Source: Micromonospora siamensis
GTDB lineage: Bacteria > Actinomycetota > Actinomycetes > Mycobacteriales > Micromonosporaceae
NCBI RefSeq assembly: GCF_900090305.1
Contig: NZ_LT607751.1
Span: 5,766,001 to 5,830,000, forward strand
Direction: 5' to 3'
Length of the DNA stretch: 64,000 nt
Part shown: piece after piece, positions 1-7,182 of the stretch
How the letters are laid out: each line of letters starts with the position of its first letter
How positions within the stretch are numbered: the stretch's first letter is position 1
Translations under genes and position numbers: made by a program
The notes under the pieces: generated by a model
The model's input: the letters and a program-made list of their open reading frames with translations, nothing else
Databases searched by the model: none
What the model was told of the DNA's origin: nothing

Positions 1-582
1 CGTACCGCCCTCGATCAGCCAGAGCTGGTAGGCCCGCCCGGCGGCCGGAGCGGCGAGCCCGTCCAGCAGCGCCACCCCCTCGTCCCGCCGCGCCGAGACC
101 ACCACCGTGACCCGGCCACCGGCCGGCACCGGGGCGGTCCGCACCACCGCGTCAGGGGCGGCCAGCACCGCGCGGACCCGGGTGGCCTCGTCACGGGCCG
201 CCGCCACCTGTTCGCGTGCGTCGCGTACCCGCTGCTCCTGGACACCCCAGACGGCCGCGCCCGCGCCGCCGGCCAGCACCGCGGCGGCGGCCGCGACGGC
301 CAGCCGGCGACGCCAGCGCGGCGGCGTCGCCCGGCCGTCCCGGCCGGCCCGACCCGGGCGCTCCTGCGGCGTACGCCGGATCTCCGCCAGCACCGCGTCG
401 CGCAGCCCGGGCGGCGGTACGGACCAGGTCGGGTCCGCCAGCCGGGCCGCCGCCTCGCGCAGCTCGGCCACCTCCAGGGCGCAGGTCTCGCAGTCGTCCA
501 GGTGCCGGACGAACGCGGCCCGCTCGACGTCGTCCACCGCGTCGAGCACGTACGCGCCGGCCAGCGCGTGGATGTCGGTCAT
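1..582 (-). CDS. rskA: Anti-sigma-K factor RskA-like, C-terminus cut by window edge
   Basis: Membrane anti-sigma factor expected to hold SigK inactive until regulated proteolysis. The ATG at 582 overlaps the sigK stop (ATGA), so the pair is translationally coupled. The reading frame stays open for 194 codons to base 1, so the extracytoplasmic end is missing. Visible parts: a ZAS-type anti-sigma domain with H27-x3-C31-x2-C34, a basic stretch, one transmembrane helix at about residues 92-111 and a coiled linker (VQEQRVRDAREQVAAARDEA). It ends in the start of a RskA C-terminal domain with the typical AYQLWLIEGG motif. The order sigma then anti-sigma is the usual SigK arrangement. Assignment is by motif and context. 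Confidence 0.85.
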   Translation of the reverse strand, partial: MTDIHALAGAYVLDAVDDVERAAFVRHLDDCETCALEVAELREAAARLADPTWSVPPPGLRDAVLAEIRRTPQERPGRAGRDGRATPPRWRRRLAVAAAAAVLAGGAGAAVWGVQEQRVRDAREQVAAARDEATRVRAVLAAPDAVVRTAPVPAGGRVTVVVSARRDEGVALLDGLAAPAAGRAYQLWLIEGGT

Positions 583-1208
583 CGGCCCAGCTCCACTCCG
601 AGGCAGTCGCGCAGACGGATCAGCCCGTCCCGCATCCGGGTCTTCACGGTCGGCAGCGCGGTGTCCAGCAGGCCGGCCACCTCCCGGTAGCTGTGCCCGC
701 CGTAGTAGGCCAGCGTGATCGCCTCCCGCTGGACCTCGGTCAGCTCGGTGAGGCAGCGGCGCACCTGCTGGCGTTCCAGCCGCGCCGCCGCCTCCTCGGC
801 CACCTCGTCGTACGGGGTCTCGGCGGAGCCGGCGGCGACCTTGCGGGTCCGCTCGGCGCCGGCCTGCTCGGAGCGGACCCGGTCCACCGCCCGCCGGTGG
901 GCGATGGTGAAGACCCAGGAGGTCGCCGACCCGCGGGCCGGGTCGAAGCGGGCGGCGGTCCGCCACACCTCGACCAGCACCTCCTGGGCCACCTCCTCGG
1001 CCTGCGCGGGGTCCCGCAACACCCGGCGGGCCAGCCCGTACACCCGGGGCGAGACGACGGCGTAGAGCCGCTCGAAGGCCGCCTCGTCGCCCCGGGCCAC
1101 CGCGCGGAGCAGGTCGTCCGCCTCGGCGCGGGGCTCGGTCGGCGGCGGTGGCACCGCCCGTAGGCGCGGCCCGTCGTCCGGCTCACCGACGATGTCGCCG
1201 TGGGTCAT
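579..1208 (-). CDS. sigK: ECF sigma factor SigK-like
   Basis: ECF-family RNA polymerase sigma factor of 209 residues. Sigma region 2 lies at about residues 45-110 (core DPAQAEEVAQEVLVEVWRTA) and region 4 at about 145-200, with the helix-turn-helix core YYGGHSYREVAGLL. I place the start at ATG 1208 because a GGAAGG ribosome site sits about 8 nt upstream; an in-frame start at 1313 would only add low-complexity residues. The start lies inside the 3' end of the upstream erm-like gene (26 bp overlap), and the stop overlaps the anti-sigma start. The three genes therefore probably share a transcript. In mycobacteria SigK controls redox-responsive secreted antigens; targets here are unknown. Confidence 0.88.
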   Translation of the reverse strand: MTHGDIVGEPDDGPRLRAVPPPPTEPRAEADDLLRAVARGDEAAFERLYAVVSPRVYGLARRVLRDPAQAEEVAQEVLVEVWRTAARFDPARGSATSWVFTIAHRRAVDRVRSEQAGAERTRKVAAGSAETPYDEVAEEAAARLERQQVRRCLTELTEVQREAITLAYYGGHSYREVAGLLDTALPTVKTRMRDGLIRLRDCLGVELGR

Positions 1209-2115
1209 GCGCGCCCGCCTTCCGTCCGTTTCCGGTGCCCGTACGGTAGGCATTCGTAGCGGCGGCCCGGCCGGATGGGTGCGGGTCGGCGGGCCGACGG
1301 TGGCGCTGGTCACCAGGGTGGTGGGCGTGCAGCAGGCGGAACAGGACCAGCCACTGTTCCGGCCAGACCAACCCGACCGGCGTGGCCGGCTCGATCCGGG
1401 CCGCGCGCAGCGCGCCGTCCACCCGGGCCCGGGGATGGGCCGTGCGCAGCGAGGCCGCGAGCGAGCCGCCGGCCCCGCCGAACCCCAGCTCCACCATCCG
1501 CGCGTACGCGGGCAGCGCCGCCGGTGCCAGCAACGGCTCGGGCCGGCGGTCGATCCGCAGGATGCCCCCGTCGGCGCCCGGCACCGGCCGGAACGCGGTC
1601 CGGGGTACCCGGCCGGCCAGCCGCCAGTGGTGCTCCGGCCAGGTCGACACGGTCAGCCGGCTCCACCGGCCGTGGTCGCCGGTGCGCTTGCGGGCGTACT
1701 CGAGCTGGGTGAGCAGCGTCGCCGAGCGCAGTCCGGGCGCGGTGAGGCACCAGCGGACCACGGCGGCGGTCAGCGACCAGGGGATGTTGCCGACCACGGC
1801 GAACGGCTCCGCCGGCGGTTCGGCGGCCAGGAAGTCGGCGTGCCGGACGGTGACGTGCGGGTGGTCCCGGCGGACCCGGTCCAGCTGGTCGAGGACGACC
1901 GGGTCCACCTCGTACGCGACGAGCCGGCCACAGCCCGCCGCCAGCGGTCGGGTGAGCTGTCCCCGGCCGGCGCCCACCTCCACGATCAGATCGTCGGGGC
2001 CGGGGCGGGCCACCCGGACCAGGCGGTCGACGGCGGTGGGGTCGGTGAGGAAGTTCTGGGACAGCACGCGACGGGACCGGTCGCGGGCGGTGGTACGGGG
2101 TCGGCGGGGCGCCAC
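1183..2115 (-). CDS. Erm-family 23S rRNA (adenine-N6) methyltransferase-like protein
   Basis: SAM-dependent rRNA adenine dimethylase of the Erm/KsgA fold, predicted to methylate 23S rRNA and give macrolide-lincosamide-streptogramin resistance. Landmarks: the Erm N-terminal signature LSQNFLTDP, SAM motif I VEVGAGRGQL (about residues 45-54), acidic motif II YEVDP, DFL (motif III) and catalytic motif IV NIPW (about 110-113). The body ends with WPEQWLVLFRLLH, as in actinobacterial Erm proteins, and is followed by a basic, low-complexity tail of about 45 residues. I chose GTG 2115 because an AGGA site lies 8 nt upstream; GTG 2136 and GTG 2238 are in-frame alternatives. A leader ORF and tandem repeats precede it. 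KsgA is less likely, given the tail and the promoter. Confidence 0.8.
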   Translation of the reverse strand: MAPRRPRTTARDRSRRVLSQNFLTDPTAVDRLVRVARPGPDDLIVEVGAGRGQLTRPLAAGCGRLVAYEVDPVVLDQLDRVRRDHPHVTVRHADFLAAEPPAEPFAVVGNIPWSLTAAVVRWCLTAPGLRSATLLTQLEYARKRTGDHGRWSRLTVSTWPEHHWRLAGRVPRTAFRPVPGADGGILRIDRRPEPLLAPAALPAYARMVELGFGGAGGSLAASLRTAHPRARVDGALRAARIEPATPVGLVWPEQWLVLFRLLHAHHPGDQRHRRPADPHPSGRAAATNAYRTGTGNGRKAGAHDPRRHRR

Positions 2116-2251
2116 GGAGATCGTCCTGTCTGCCACCGGACGGCGGCGGTACGGACAGGCAGCGCGCAGCGGGGCCTGTCCGAGCGGATCGGGACTCGGA
2201 CGACCCTGGAACGTCGACGGGAACGCGGAAACGGGCACGTGCTGACCACCC

Positions 2252-2340
2252 CGGCCCGGTCACGGGCGCGGGCTCACCGCGCGGCCCGGTCACGGGCGCG
2301 CGAACTCACCGCCGGCCGGTCATCGGCACGGTCGGGTGAT
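2252..2340. repeat. Three tandem 30-bp repeats in the erm leader region
   Basis: Units begin at 2252, 2282 and 2312. The first two share 19 identical bases (CGGCCCGGTCACGGGCGCG) and a following CTCACCGC; the third is diverged. Read on the minus strand, each unit contains a GTGACCGG or ATGACCGG start-like core and a small CCCG/CGGG hairpin. They lie between the leader ORF and the methyltransferase gene, a position where alternative RNA folds could control erm expression. That role is inferred. Confidence 0.6.
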
Positions 2341-2348
2341 CGGTCGGG

Positions 2349-2468
2349 TCAGGCGCGCTGGGCGTCCCGGCCGGCCAGGGCCGGGCGCCGGGTCCGCGGG
2401 CGGGCCACCAGCAGGAGGCCCCGGGCGGCCGGCGCGGCGGCCACGTCGATCAGGGCATGCGTGAACAT
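2349..2468 (-). CDS. Putative leader peptide upstream of erm-like gene
   Basis: A 39-codon ORF on the erm strand. It begins at ATG 2468 exactly 7 nt after a TAACGT -10 element, so it would be the first thing translated on a leaderless transcript. The peptide starts MFTHALIDVAAAPAARG and contains a basic RPRTRR stretch near residues 23-28; Arg-rich tracts of this kind occur in several ribosome-stalling resistance leaders. It ends about 230 nt before the methyltransferase start, and the spacer is filled by the 30-bp repeats. I cannot match it to a named leader family. An ordinary small ORF, or none at all, remains possible. Confidence 0.45.
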   Translation of the reverse strand: MFTHALIDVAAAPAARGLLLVARPRTRRPALAGRDAQRA

Positions 2469-2475
2469 GCCCCGC

Positions 2476-2514
2476 ACGTTAGCGGCGGCGTCCGGCGCCC
2501 CGCGAGGGAATTTT
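2476..2514 (-). promoter_or_regulatory. WhiB7-like promoter for the erm leader
   Basis: On the minus strand an isolated AT-rich AAAATT (2514-2509) lies 27 nt upstream of TAACGT (2481-2476), which is 7 nt from ATG 2468. WhiB7-dependent promoters in mycobacteria and streptomycetes carry an AT-rich tract a few bases upstream of the -35, about 25 nt before the -10, and often drive leader-peptide-controlled resistance genes such as erm. The -35 hexamer itself is poor here. The spacing is seen; the regulator is inferred. Confidence 0.45.
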
Positions 2515-2593
2515 CGCCGTCCGCACGACGGCAGGCGAGCGTGGAAAGCGGGCCCGGGCGGCCGGGAGCGGCGGCCGAGGCCGAACATCGCCG

Positions 2594-2643
2594 TGAGCGT
2601 GATACCTCTCGGTCATATCGATACCTCAGAGGTATCGCGCTCG
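2594..2643 (+). repeat. 50-bp complex palindromic repeat, copy A
   Basis: Outer arms TGAGCGTGATACCTC and GAGGTATCGCGCTC enclose a third GATACCTC, so both an outer hairpin and an inner 17-bp palindrome (GATACCTCAGAGGTATC) can form. The reverse complement of the copy at 63884-63933 matches it at 44 of 50 positions. It lies just downstream of the minus-strand oxidoreductase gene. It could be a dispersed REP/MITE-like element, a bidirectional terminator or a protein-binding site. Confidence 0.75.
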
Positions 2644-2687
2644 TTTCCGTTCCGTCTTCCTCAGCGCGACCGCCGGGAGCGGGCCGG

Positions 2688-3587
2688 TCAGACGTCGACG
2701 GTGCGGCCCTGGGCGCGGGCCACCTCGGCGGCCTGGAGCACCGCCACCACCTCGCGGCCGAACCGCACGTCGCAGCGATGGTCGCGGGTGCCGGCGTTGA
2801 TCTCCTCCAGCAGCTGGTCGAGCGCCGTGGAGTACGCGGTCAGCGCGCTGCCGTCGCCGGGCGGCACCACCTCGATGCCGTTCTCGCCGAAGAAGACGAA
2901 GTCGCGGGCGACCGCCGCGGGCGGCGCGTCCAGGGTGAGCGCCAACGAGCTGGTGGCGCCGCCGTCGTGGGTGAGCAGCAGGTGCACCAGACCGCTCGGC
3001 CCGTCGACGGCGGCGACCCGGGTCACCCGGCCCAGCACCGGCAGGACCAGCGACAGCGCGTGCGGGCCGATGTCCCACAGCGCGCCCTTCTCGTGCCGCC
3101 AGCGGGAGTCGCCGTACGGGTTGCCTGGCTGGTAGATCGAGGCGAACTGGGTGCCCCGGACGTGCTGCCAGCCGCCGGCCGCCGCCGTGGCGGCGAGGAA
3201 GCCGGTGATGTTCGGGTGGAACCGCTGGGTGAAGAAGACCACCGAGGCGACCCCGCTCTGCCGCGCGGCGGCGACCACCCGGTCGGCGTCGGCGAGGCTG
3301 AGCGCCAGCGGCTTGTCCAGCAACAGGTGCCGCCCGGCGGTGGCGGCCCGGAAGGCGATGTCGGCCTGCACGTCCGGCGGCAGGGCGACGGCGACCGCGT
3401 CGGCGGCGTCGATCAGCGCGTCCGCGTCGTCGAAGGCCGGTACGCCGTGCCGCGCGGCCAGCTCGGCGGCCTTGTCCCGGTTACGGCCCCAGACCCCCAC
3501 CAGGGCGGTCGCCGGGTGCGCGCCGATGGCGGCGGCGTGTGTCTCCGCCGCCCACTGACCGGTGCCGAACAGACCGAACCGCAGCAC
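2688..3587 (-). CDS. Gfo/Idh/MocA-family oxidoreductase
   Basis: NAD(P)-dependent dehydrogenase of 299 residues. The N-terminal Rossmann fold shows GLFGTGQWA at about residues 5-13 and GVWGRNRDKAAELAARHG after it; the family lysine lies in LLDKPLA (usually EKP). The C-terminal substrate domain has SIYQPGNPYGDSRWRHEKGALWDIGPHAL, where D and H of the GALWDIGPH motif are the usual catalytic region. Substrates in this family are sugars, inositols or similar polyols, and the sequence does not say which. GTG 3587 is preceded by GGGGG. An open frame runs much further upstream but has no domain and crosses the next gene, so I exclude it. Copy A of the palindromic repeat follows the gene. Confidence 0.88.
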   Translation of the reverse strand: MLRFGLFGTGQWAAETHAAAIGAHPATALVGVWGRNRDKAAELAARHGVPAFDDADALIDAADAVAVALPPDVQADIAFRAATAGRHLLLDKPLALSLADADRVVAAARQSGVASVVFFTQRFHPNITGFLAATAAAGGWQHVRGTQFASIYQPGNPYGDSRWRHEKGALWDIGPHALSLVLPVLGRVTRVAAVDGPSGLVHLLLTHDGGATSSLALTLDAPPAAVARDFVFFGENGIEVVPPGDGSALTAYSTALDQLLEEINAGTRDHRCDVRFGREVVAVLQAAEVARAQGRTVDV

Positions 3588-3728
3588 GTGGACCCCCGTC
3601 TCGTCACCCCTGGCGTCACGGCGGCGCCGCGACGTGATCCACGCTAGCCGCCACACCCCGCCGACGCAGGCGACGCGGCCGACCCGCGGTACGCCCACCG
3701 CACCGGCGGTGAGTACTACACGGGTTAG

Positions 3729-3773
3729 TAGGCTGTGCCGGTGACCGAGAACGGGACCGGAGTCCCCCGATGA
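3729..3773 (+). promoter_or_regulatory. TAGGCT -10 with a 10-codon leaderless mini-ORF
   Basis: TAGGCT (3729-3734) lies 6 nt before GTG 3741. That GTG opens a 10-codon frame (VTENGTGVPR) whose TGA (3771-3773) overlaps the ATG of the next gene as ATGA. Either it is a coupled mini-ORF or the GTG is a chance codon in a short 5' UTR; the downstream gene has its own GGAG site. Confidence 0.4.
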
Positions 3774-4165
3774 CCAGCGCGGCCGCGGCCGGTTCGCCGG
3801 TGGACGGGATCCTCGCGACGGCCGGCATCGTGCTGTCGCTCGTACTCGCGGTGTGGGCGCTGGTGGCGACGCTGCGGCACCGCGCCCCGGACCGCGTGCA
3901 GTTCGCCGGCCTGGCGGTGCTGGAGCTGCTGTTGCTCGCGCTGGCCGTGGTGGCGCTGGTCGCCGTCGGCGGCGGCGAGCGACCGGGCGAGCCGGGGGCC
4001 TTCTTCGGCTACCTGGTGACGCTGGTCTGCCTGCCGCCGCTGGCGTGGGTGCTGGCCCGGATGGAACCGACCCGTTGGGGTTCGGCGATCGTCTGCGCGG
4101 TCTGCCTGGTCGCCCCGGTGGTCGTCGTCCGGCTCCAGCAGACCTGGGAGGTCGTCGGTGGTTGA
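3770..4165 (+). CDS. Small multipass membrane protein
   Basis: Unrecognised 131-residue integral membrane protein with four predicted helices: about residues 13-34 (ILATAGIVLSLVLAVWALVA), 45-66, 77-94 and 102-121. The first loop is basic (TLRHRAPDR), suggesting a cytoplasmic side. The ATG at 3770 has a GGAG site 7 nt upstream. The gene overlaps the next one, also a small membrane protein, by 8 bp, so the two are probably made together and may form a complex. No catalytic or transport motif is visible. Confidence 0.7.
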   Translation: MTSAAAAGSPVDGILATAGIVLSLVLAVWALVATLRHRAPDRVQFAGLAVLELLLLALAVVALVAVGGGERPGEPGAFFGYLVTLVCLPPLAWVLARMEPTRWGSAIVCAVCLVAPVVVVRLQQTWEVVGG

Positions 4166-4565
4166 GACCCAGGCCCCGGAGCGGGCCACCAACCGTGGAC
4201 CGGGCCGGCTGCTGATCGCGGTCTACATCCTCTTCGCGATCGCCGCCACCTCCCGCGCCGGCCTCCAGATCGTCACGAAGTTCGGCGAGGCGCCGGTGGC
4301 GTACCTGCTCTCCGCGGTGGCGGCGCTGATCTACATCGTGGCCGCGGTGGGGCTGGCCCGGTCCGGGCACGCCGGCCGGCGCACCGCCCTGGTGTGCTGC
4401 TCGGTGGAGCTGGTCGGGGTGGTCGCCGTCGGCATCCTCAGCCTCGTCGACAAGGAACTGTTCCCGGACGAGACGGTCTGGTCGCAGTTCGGCAGCGGCT
4501 ACGGGTACATCCCGCTGGTGCTGCCGATCCTCGGCCTCGCCTGGCTCTGGCGCACCCGCAGCTGA
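4158..4565 (+). CDS. Small multipass membrane protein, partner of the preceding gene
   Basis: Unrecognised 135-residue protein beginning at GTG 4158, inside the last codons of the upstream gene. Four hydrophobic segments are visible: about residues 19-36 (LLIAVYILFAIAATSRAGL), 48-67, 77-98 and 117-131. The final helix is followed directly by a short RTRS tail. No conserved functional motif is seen. The overlap, size and similar topology to its neighbour suggest a two-protein membrane unit. It ends 27 bp before the convergent fabG-like gene, with no clear terminator between them. Confidence 0.7.
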   Translation: MVETQAPERATNRGPGRLLIAVYILFAIAATSRAGLQIVTKFGEAPVAYLLSAVAALIYIVAAVGLARSGHAGRRTALVCCSVELVGVVAVGILSLVDKELFPDETVWSQFGSGYGYIPLVLPILGLAWLWRTRS

Positions 4566-4592
4566 CCGGCCCCACCGAGCGGGCCGCCCGGT

Positions 4593-5351
4593 TCAGTCCT
4601 TCGGGCCACCGGCGACGTAGATGACCTGGCCGGAGACGAAGGACGCGCCCTCGCTGACCAGGAACGAGATGGTGTGCGCGACGTCCTCCGGCCGGCCGGT
4701 GCGGCGGACCGGGATCTCCCCGGCGGCGTGCTTCTGCAGGTCCTCGAAGCTGACCTTCATCCGGGCGGCGGTCGCGGCGGTCATCTCGGTGACGATGAAG
4801 CCGGGCGCCACCGCGTTGACCGTCACCCCGAACGGGCCCAGCTCGATGGCGAGGGTCTTGGTGAAGCCCTGCAGGCCGGCCTTGGCCGCCGAGTAGTTCG
4901 CCTGGCCCCGGTTGCCCAGCGCGGAGGTGCTGGACAGGTTGACGATCCGGCCCCACTTCCGCTCGACCATGTGCTTCTGCACGGCCTGGCTGAACAGGAA
5001 CGAGCCGCGCAGGTGCACGCCGAGGACGGTGTCCCAGTCGCCGTCGGTCATCTTGAACAGCAGGTTGTCGCGGAGCACCCCGGCGTTGTTGACCAGCACG
5101 GTGGGCGCGCCCAGCTCGGCGGCGACCCGCTCCACGGCCGCCTCCACCTGAGCCCGGTCGGCCACGTCGGCGCCGACCCCGAGGGCCCGGCCGCCGGCGG
5201 CGACGATCGCGTCCACCGCGTCCTTGGTGGCCGACTCGTCGATGTCGACGACGGCGACGGCCAGCCCGTCGGCGGCCAGCCGGCGCGCGGTGGCGGCACC
5301 GATCCCCCGCGCGGCTCCGGTCACGATGGCGACCCGCTGCTCCTCCGACAT
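4593..5351 (-). CDS. fabG: 3-oxoacyl-ACP reductase FabG-like SDR
   Basis: Classical short-chain dehydrogenase/reductase of 252 residues, predicted to reduce 3-oxoacyl-ACP or a related ketone with NADPH. The cofactor motif TGAARGIG is at residues 11-18, NNAG at about 88-91, a catalytic Ser in NLSSTSA, and YSAAK supplies Tyr and Lys (about 154 and 158). The PGFIVTEMT stretch is typical of FabG. The ATG is preceded by GGGAGG at good spacing. It stands alone, not in a fatty-acid synthase cluster, so a role in another pathway such as polyketide or acyl-CoA metabolism is equally possible. Confidence 0.88.
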   Translation of the reverse strand: MSEEQRVAIVTGAARGIGAATARRLAADGLAVAVVDIDESATKDAVDAIVAAGGRALGVGADVADRAQVEAAVERVAAELGAPTVLVNNAGVLRDNLLFKMTDGDWDTVLGVHLRGSFLFSQAVQKHMVERKWGRIVNLSSTSALGNRGQANYSAAKAGLQGFTKTLAIELGPFGVTVNAVAPGFIVTEMTAATAARMKVSFEDLQKHAAGEIPVRRTGRPEDVAHTISFLVSEGASFVSGQVIYVAGGPKD

Positions 5352-5410
5352 GATTACCTCCCGGTAACTTGTGGCTCGATCGAAGGAGCTTAACCCAGGC
5401 GTACGCGCGC

Positions 5411-5441
5411 CGGCCCGGCACCGATCGACGGTGCCGGGCCG
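5411..5441 (-). terminator. Hairpin terminator after the treS-like gene
   Basis: Perfect 12-bp stem GGCCCGGCACCG / CGGTGCCGGGCC around a 5-nt loop, 14 bp downstream of the GH13 gene stop on the minus strand. It has no T-tract, which is common in high-GC actinobacteria. Confidence 0.6.
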
Positions 5442-5454
5442 GGTGCGGGTCGGG

Positions 5455-7107
5455 TCAGTGCGCCCAGCTGCGGCAGAGCCGGATCCAGCGGTAGCCGTGC
5501 CCGGCGACCTTCAACTGGTCCAGCTTGCCCACCTCGTCGTAGCCACGGTCGGAGAGCACGTCGATCGGCAGGTCCGCCTCGGACTCCAGGGTGCTCAGGT
5601 CCACCTCGACGTCCTCGGTGCCCAGGTTGTGCAGGAAGACCATCGTGCCCGTCGGCCCGTCGGCCCGGTGCGCGAGCACACCGGCCGGCATCGGCACGTC
5701 GATGTGGGTGGTGGTGCCGGAGCCGATCTCCGGGGCCTCCCGCAGGGTACGGATCATCCGCTCGAACCAGCCGAGCAGCGACCGCGGATCCTTGCGCTGG
5801 GCGGTGACGTTGACCTTGTCGTACGCGTAGTCGCCCTTGTCGATCACCGGGCGGACCAGCTTCTCCGGCTCGGCGGTGGAGAACCCGCCGTTGGCCTGGT
5901 ACGACCACTGCATCGGGGTACGGATCGCGTCCCGCCCCTTGAGCGACAGGTCCTCGCCCATGCCGATCTCCTCGCCGTAGCGCAGCACCGGCGTGCCACG
6001 CAACGAGAACTGCAGCGCGTACGCCAGCTCGATGTGCCGGCGGTCGTTGCCGAGCATCGGGGCGAGCCGGCGCCGGATGCCCCGACCGTAGAGCTGCATC
6101 TCCTCGTCCGGGCCGAACCTGGCCAGCACGTCGTTGCGTTGGTCGGCGGTGAGCCGGGACAGGTCGATCTCGTCGTGGTTGCGCAGGAAGGTCGCCCACT
6201 GGCCGCCGGTGGGCAGCTTCGGGGTGTCCCGCAGCGCGTCGACGATCGTCTCCGGGTCCTCCCGGGCCAGGGCGAGCATCAGCCGGCCGTTGAGCATGAA
6301 GTCGAAGAGCATGTGGATCCGGTTGCCCGAGCCGCTGCCGTCACCGAAGTAGATGGGCAGCTGGTCCGGCTCCACGTTCGCCTCGGCCAGCAGGACGGCG
6401 TCGCCGCGCCGCCACTGCACGTGCTGGCGCAGCTCGGTGAGGAACTCGAAGTCCTTTGGCGAGTTCGCGTTGCCCGGCTCGGTCTGCTCGATGATGAACG
6501 GCACCGCGTCCATCCGGAAGCCGGAGACGCCGAGCTGGAGCCAGAACGCGGTGATCTTCTTGATCTCCTCGCGCACCTTCGGGTTGGTGATGTTCAGGTC
6601 CGGCTGGAACTTGTAGAACCGGTGGTAGTACCACGCCTTGGCGGTCCGGTCGTAGCTCCACGTCTCGTGCTGCTCGCCCGGGAAGACCATGCCCTGGTAG
6701 CGGTCGGCGGGCTCCTCGTCGGCCCAGACGTACCAGTCGCGGTACGGCGAGTCGGGCGAGGAGCGGGCGGACTGGAACCAGGGATGCTGGTCGGAGGTGT
6801 GGTTCACGACCAGGTCGATGATCACCCGGATGCCCCGGTTCTGCGCCTGGTGCAGCAGCTCGGCGAAGTCCCCCAGGGTCCCCAGCCGCGGGTCGACGTT
6901 GTAGAAGTCGGTGGCGTCGTACCCGTCGTCCTTGTTCGGCGACGGGTGGATCGGGTTCAGCCAGATGCAGGTCACTCCCAGCCGCGCCAGGTAGTCGAGC
7001 CGGCCGATGAGGCCACGGATGTCACCGACCCCGTCGCCGTCGGAGTCCGCGTACGTGTCGATGTCGAGGCAGTAGACGACCGCCTCGGAGTACCACCTGT
7101 CAGCCAT
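5455..7107 (-). CDS. Trehalose synthase-type GH13 alpha-glucanase family enzyme
   Basis: Glycoside hydrolase family 13 protein of 550 residues, most like trehalose synthase (maltose alpha-D-glucosyltransferase, interconverting maltose and trehalose). The catalytic residues are visible: nucleophile D200 in GFRMDAVPF, acid/base E242 in LLAEANVEPDQ and D312 in LRNHDEIDLS. The N-terminal barrel strand IDTYADSDGDGVGDIRGL and the IIDLVVNHTSDQHPWFQ region are typical of TreS and oligo-1,6-glucosidases. The C-terminal beta domain is complete (residues about 470-550), without the maltokinase fusion seen in some TreS proteins. No treYZ or glgE genes lie nearby. An alpha-glucosidase with another specificity cannot be excluded. 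Confidence 0.82.
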   Translation of the reverse strand: MADRWYSEAVVYCLDIDTYADSDGDGVGDIRGLIGRLDYLARLGVTCIWLNPIHPSPNKDDGYDATDFYNVDPRLGTLGDFAELLHQAQNRGIRVIIDLVVNHTSDQHPWFQSARSSPDSPYRDWYVWADEEPADRYQGMVFPGEQHETWSYDRTAKAWYYHRFYKFQPDLNITNPKVREEIKKITAFWLQLGVSGFRMDAVPFIIEQTEPGNANSPKDFEFLTELRQHVQWRRGDAVLLAEANVEPDQLPIYFGDGSGSGNRIHMLFDFMLNGRLMLALAREDPETIVDALRDTPKLPTGGQWATFLRNHDEIDLSRLTADQRNDVLARFGPDEEMQLYGRGIRRRLAPMLGNDRRHIELAYALQFSLRGTPVLRYGEEIGMGEDLSLKGRDAIRTPMQWSYQANGGFSTAEPEKLVRPVIDKGDYAYDKVNVTAQRKDPRSLLGWFERMIRTLREAPEIGSGTTTHIDVPMPAGVLAHRADGPTGTMVFLHNLGTEDVEVDLSTLESEADLPIDVLSDRGYDEVGKLDQLKVAGHGYRWIRLCRSWAH

Positions 7108-7182
7108 GCCCGGTTAACTTCTCCGCCGGGCCGTCCCGGCAAACGCGAGGATCGGTCGATGCCGGCCGGTAGCGTGCCGGCC

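Noticed and set aside
2688..4370. Extended 560-codon version of the Gfo/Idh oxidoreductase
   Set aside because: The family starts at GTG 3587. The extra part crosses the divergent membrane genes and has no domain.
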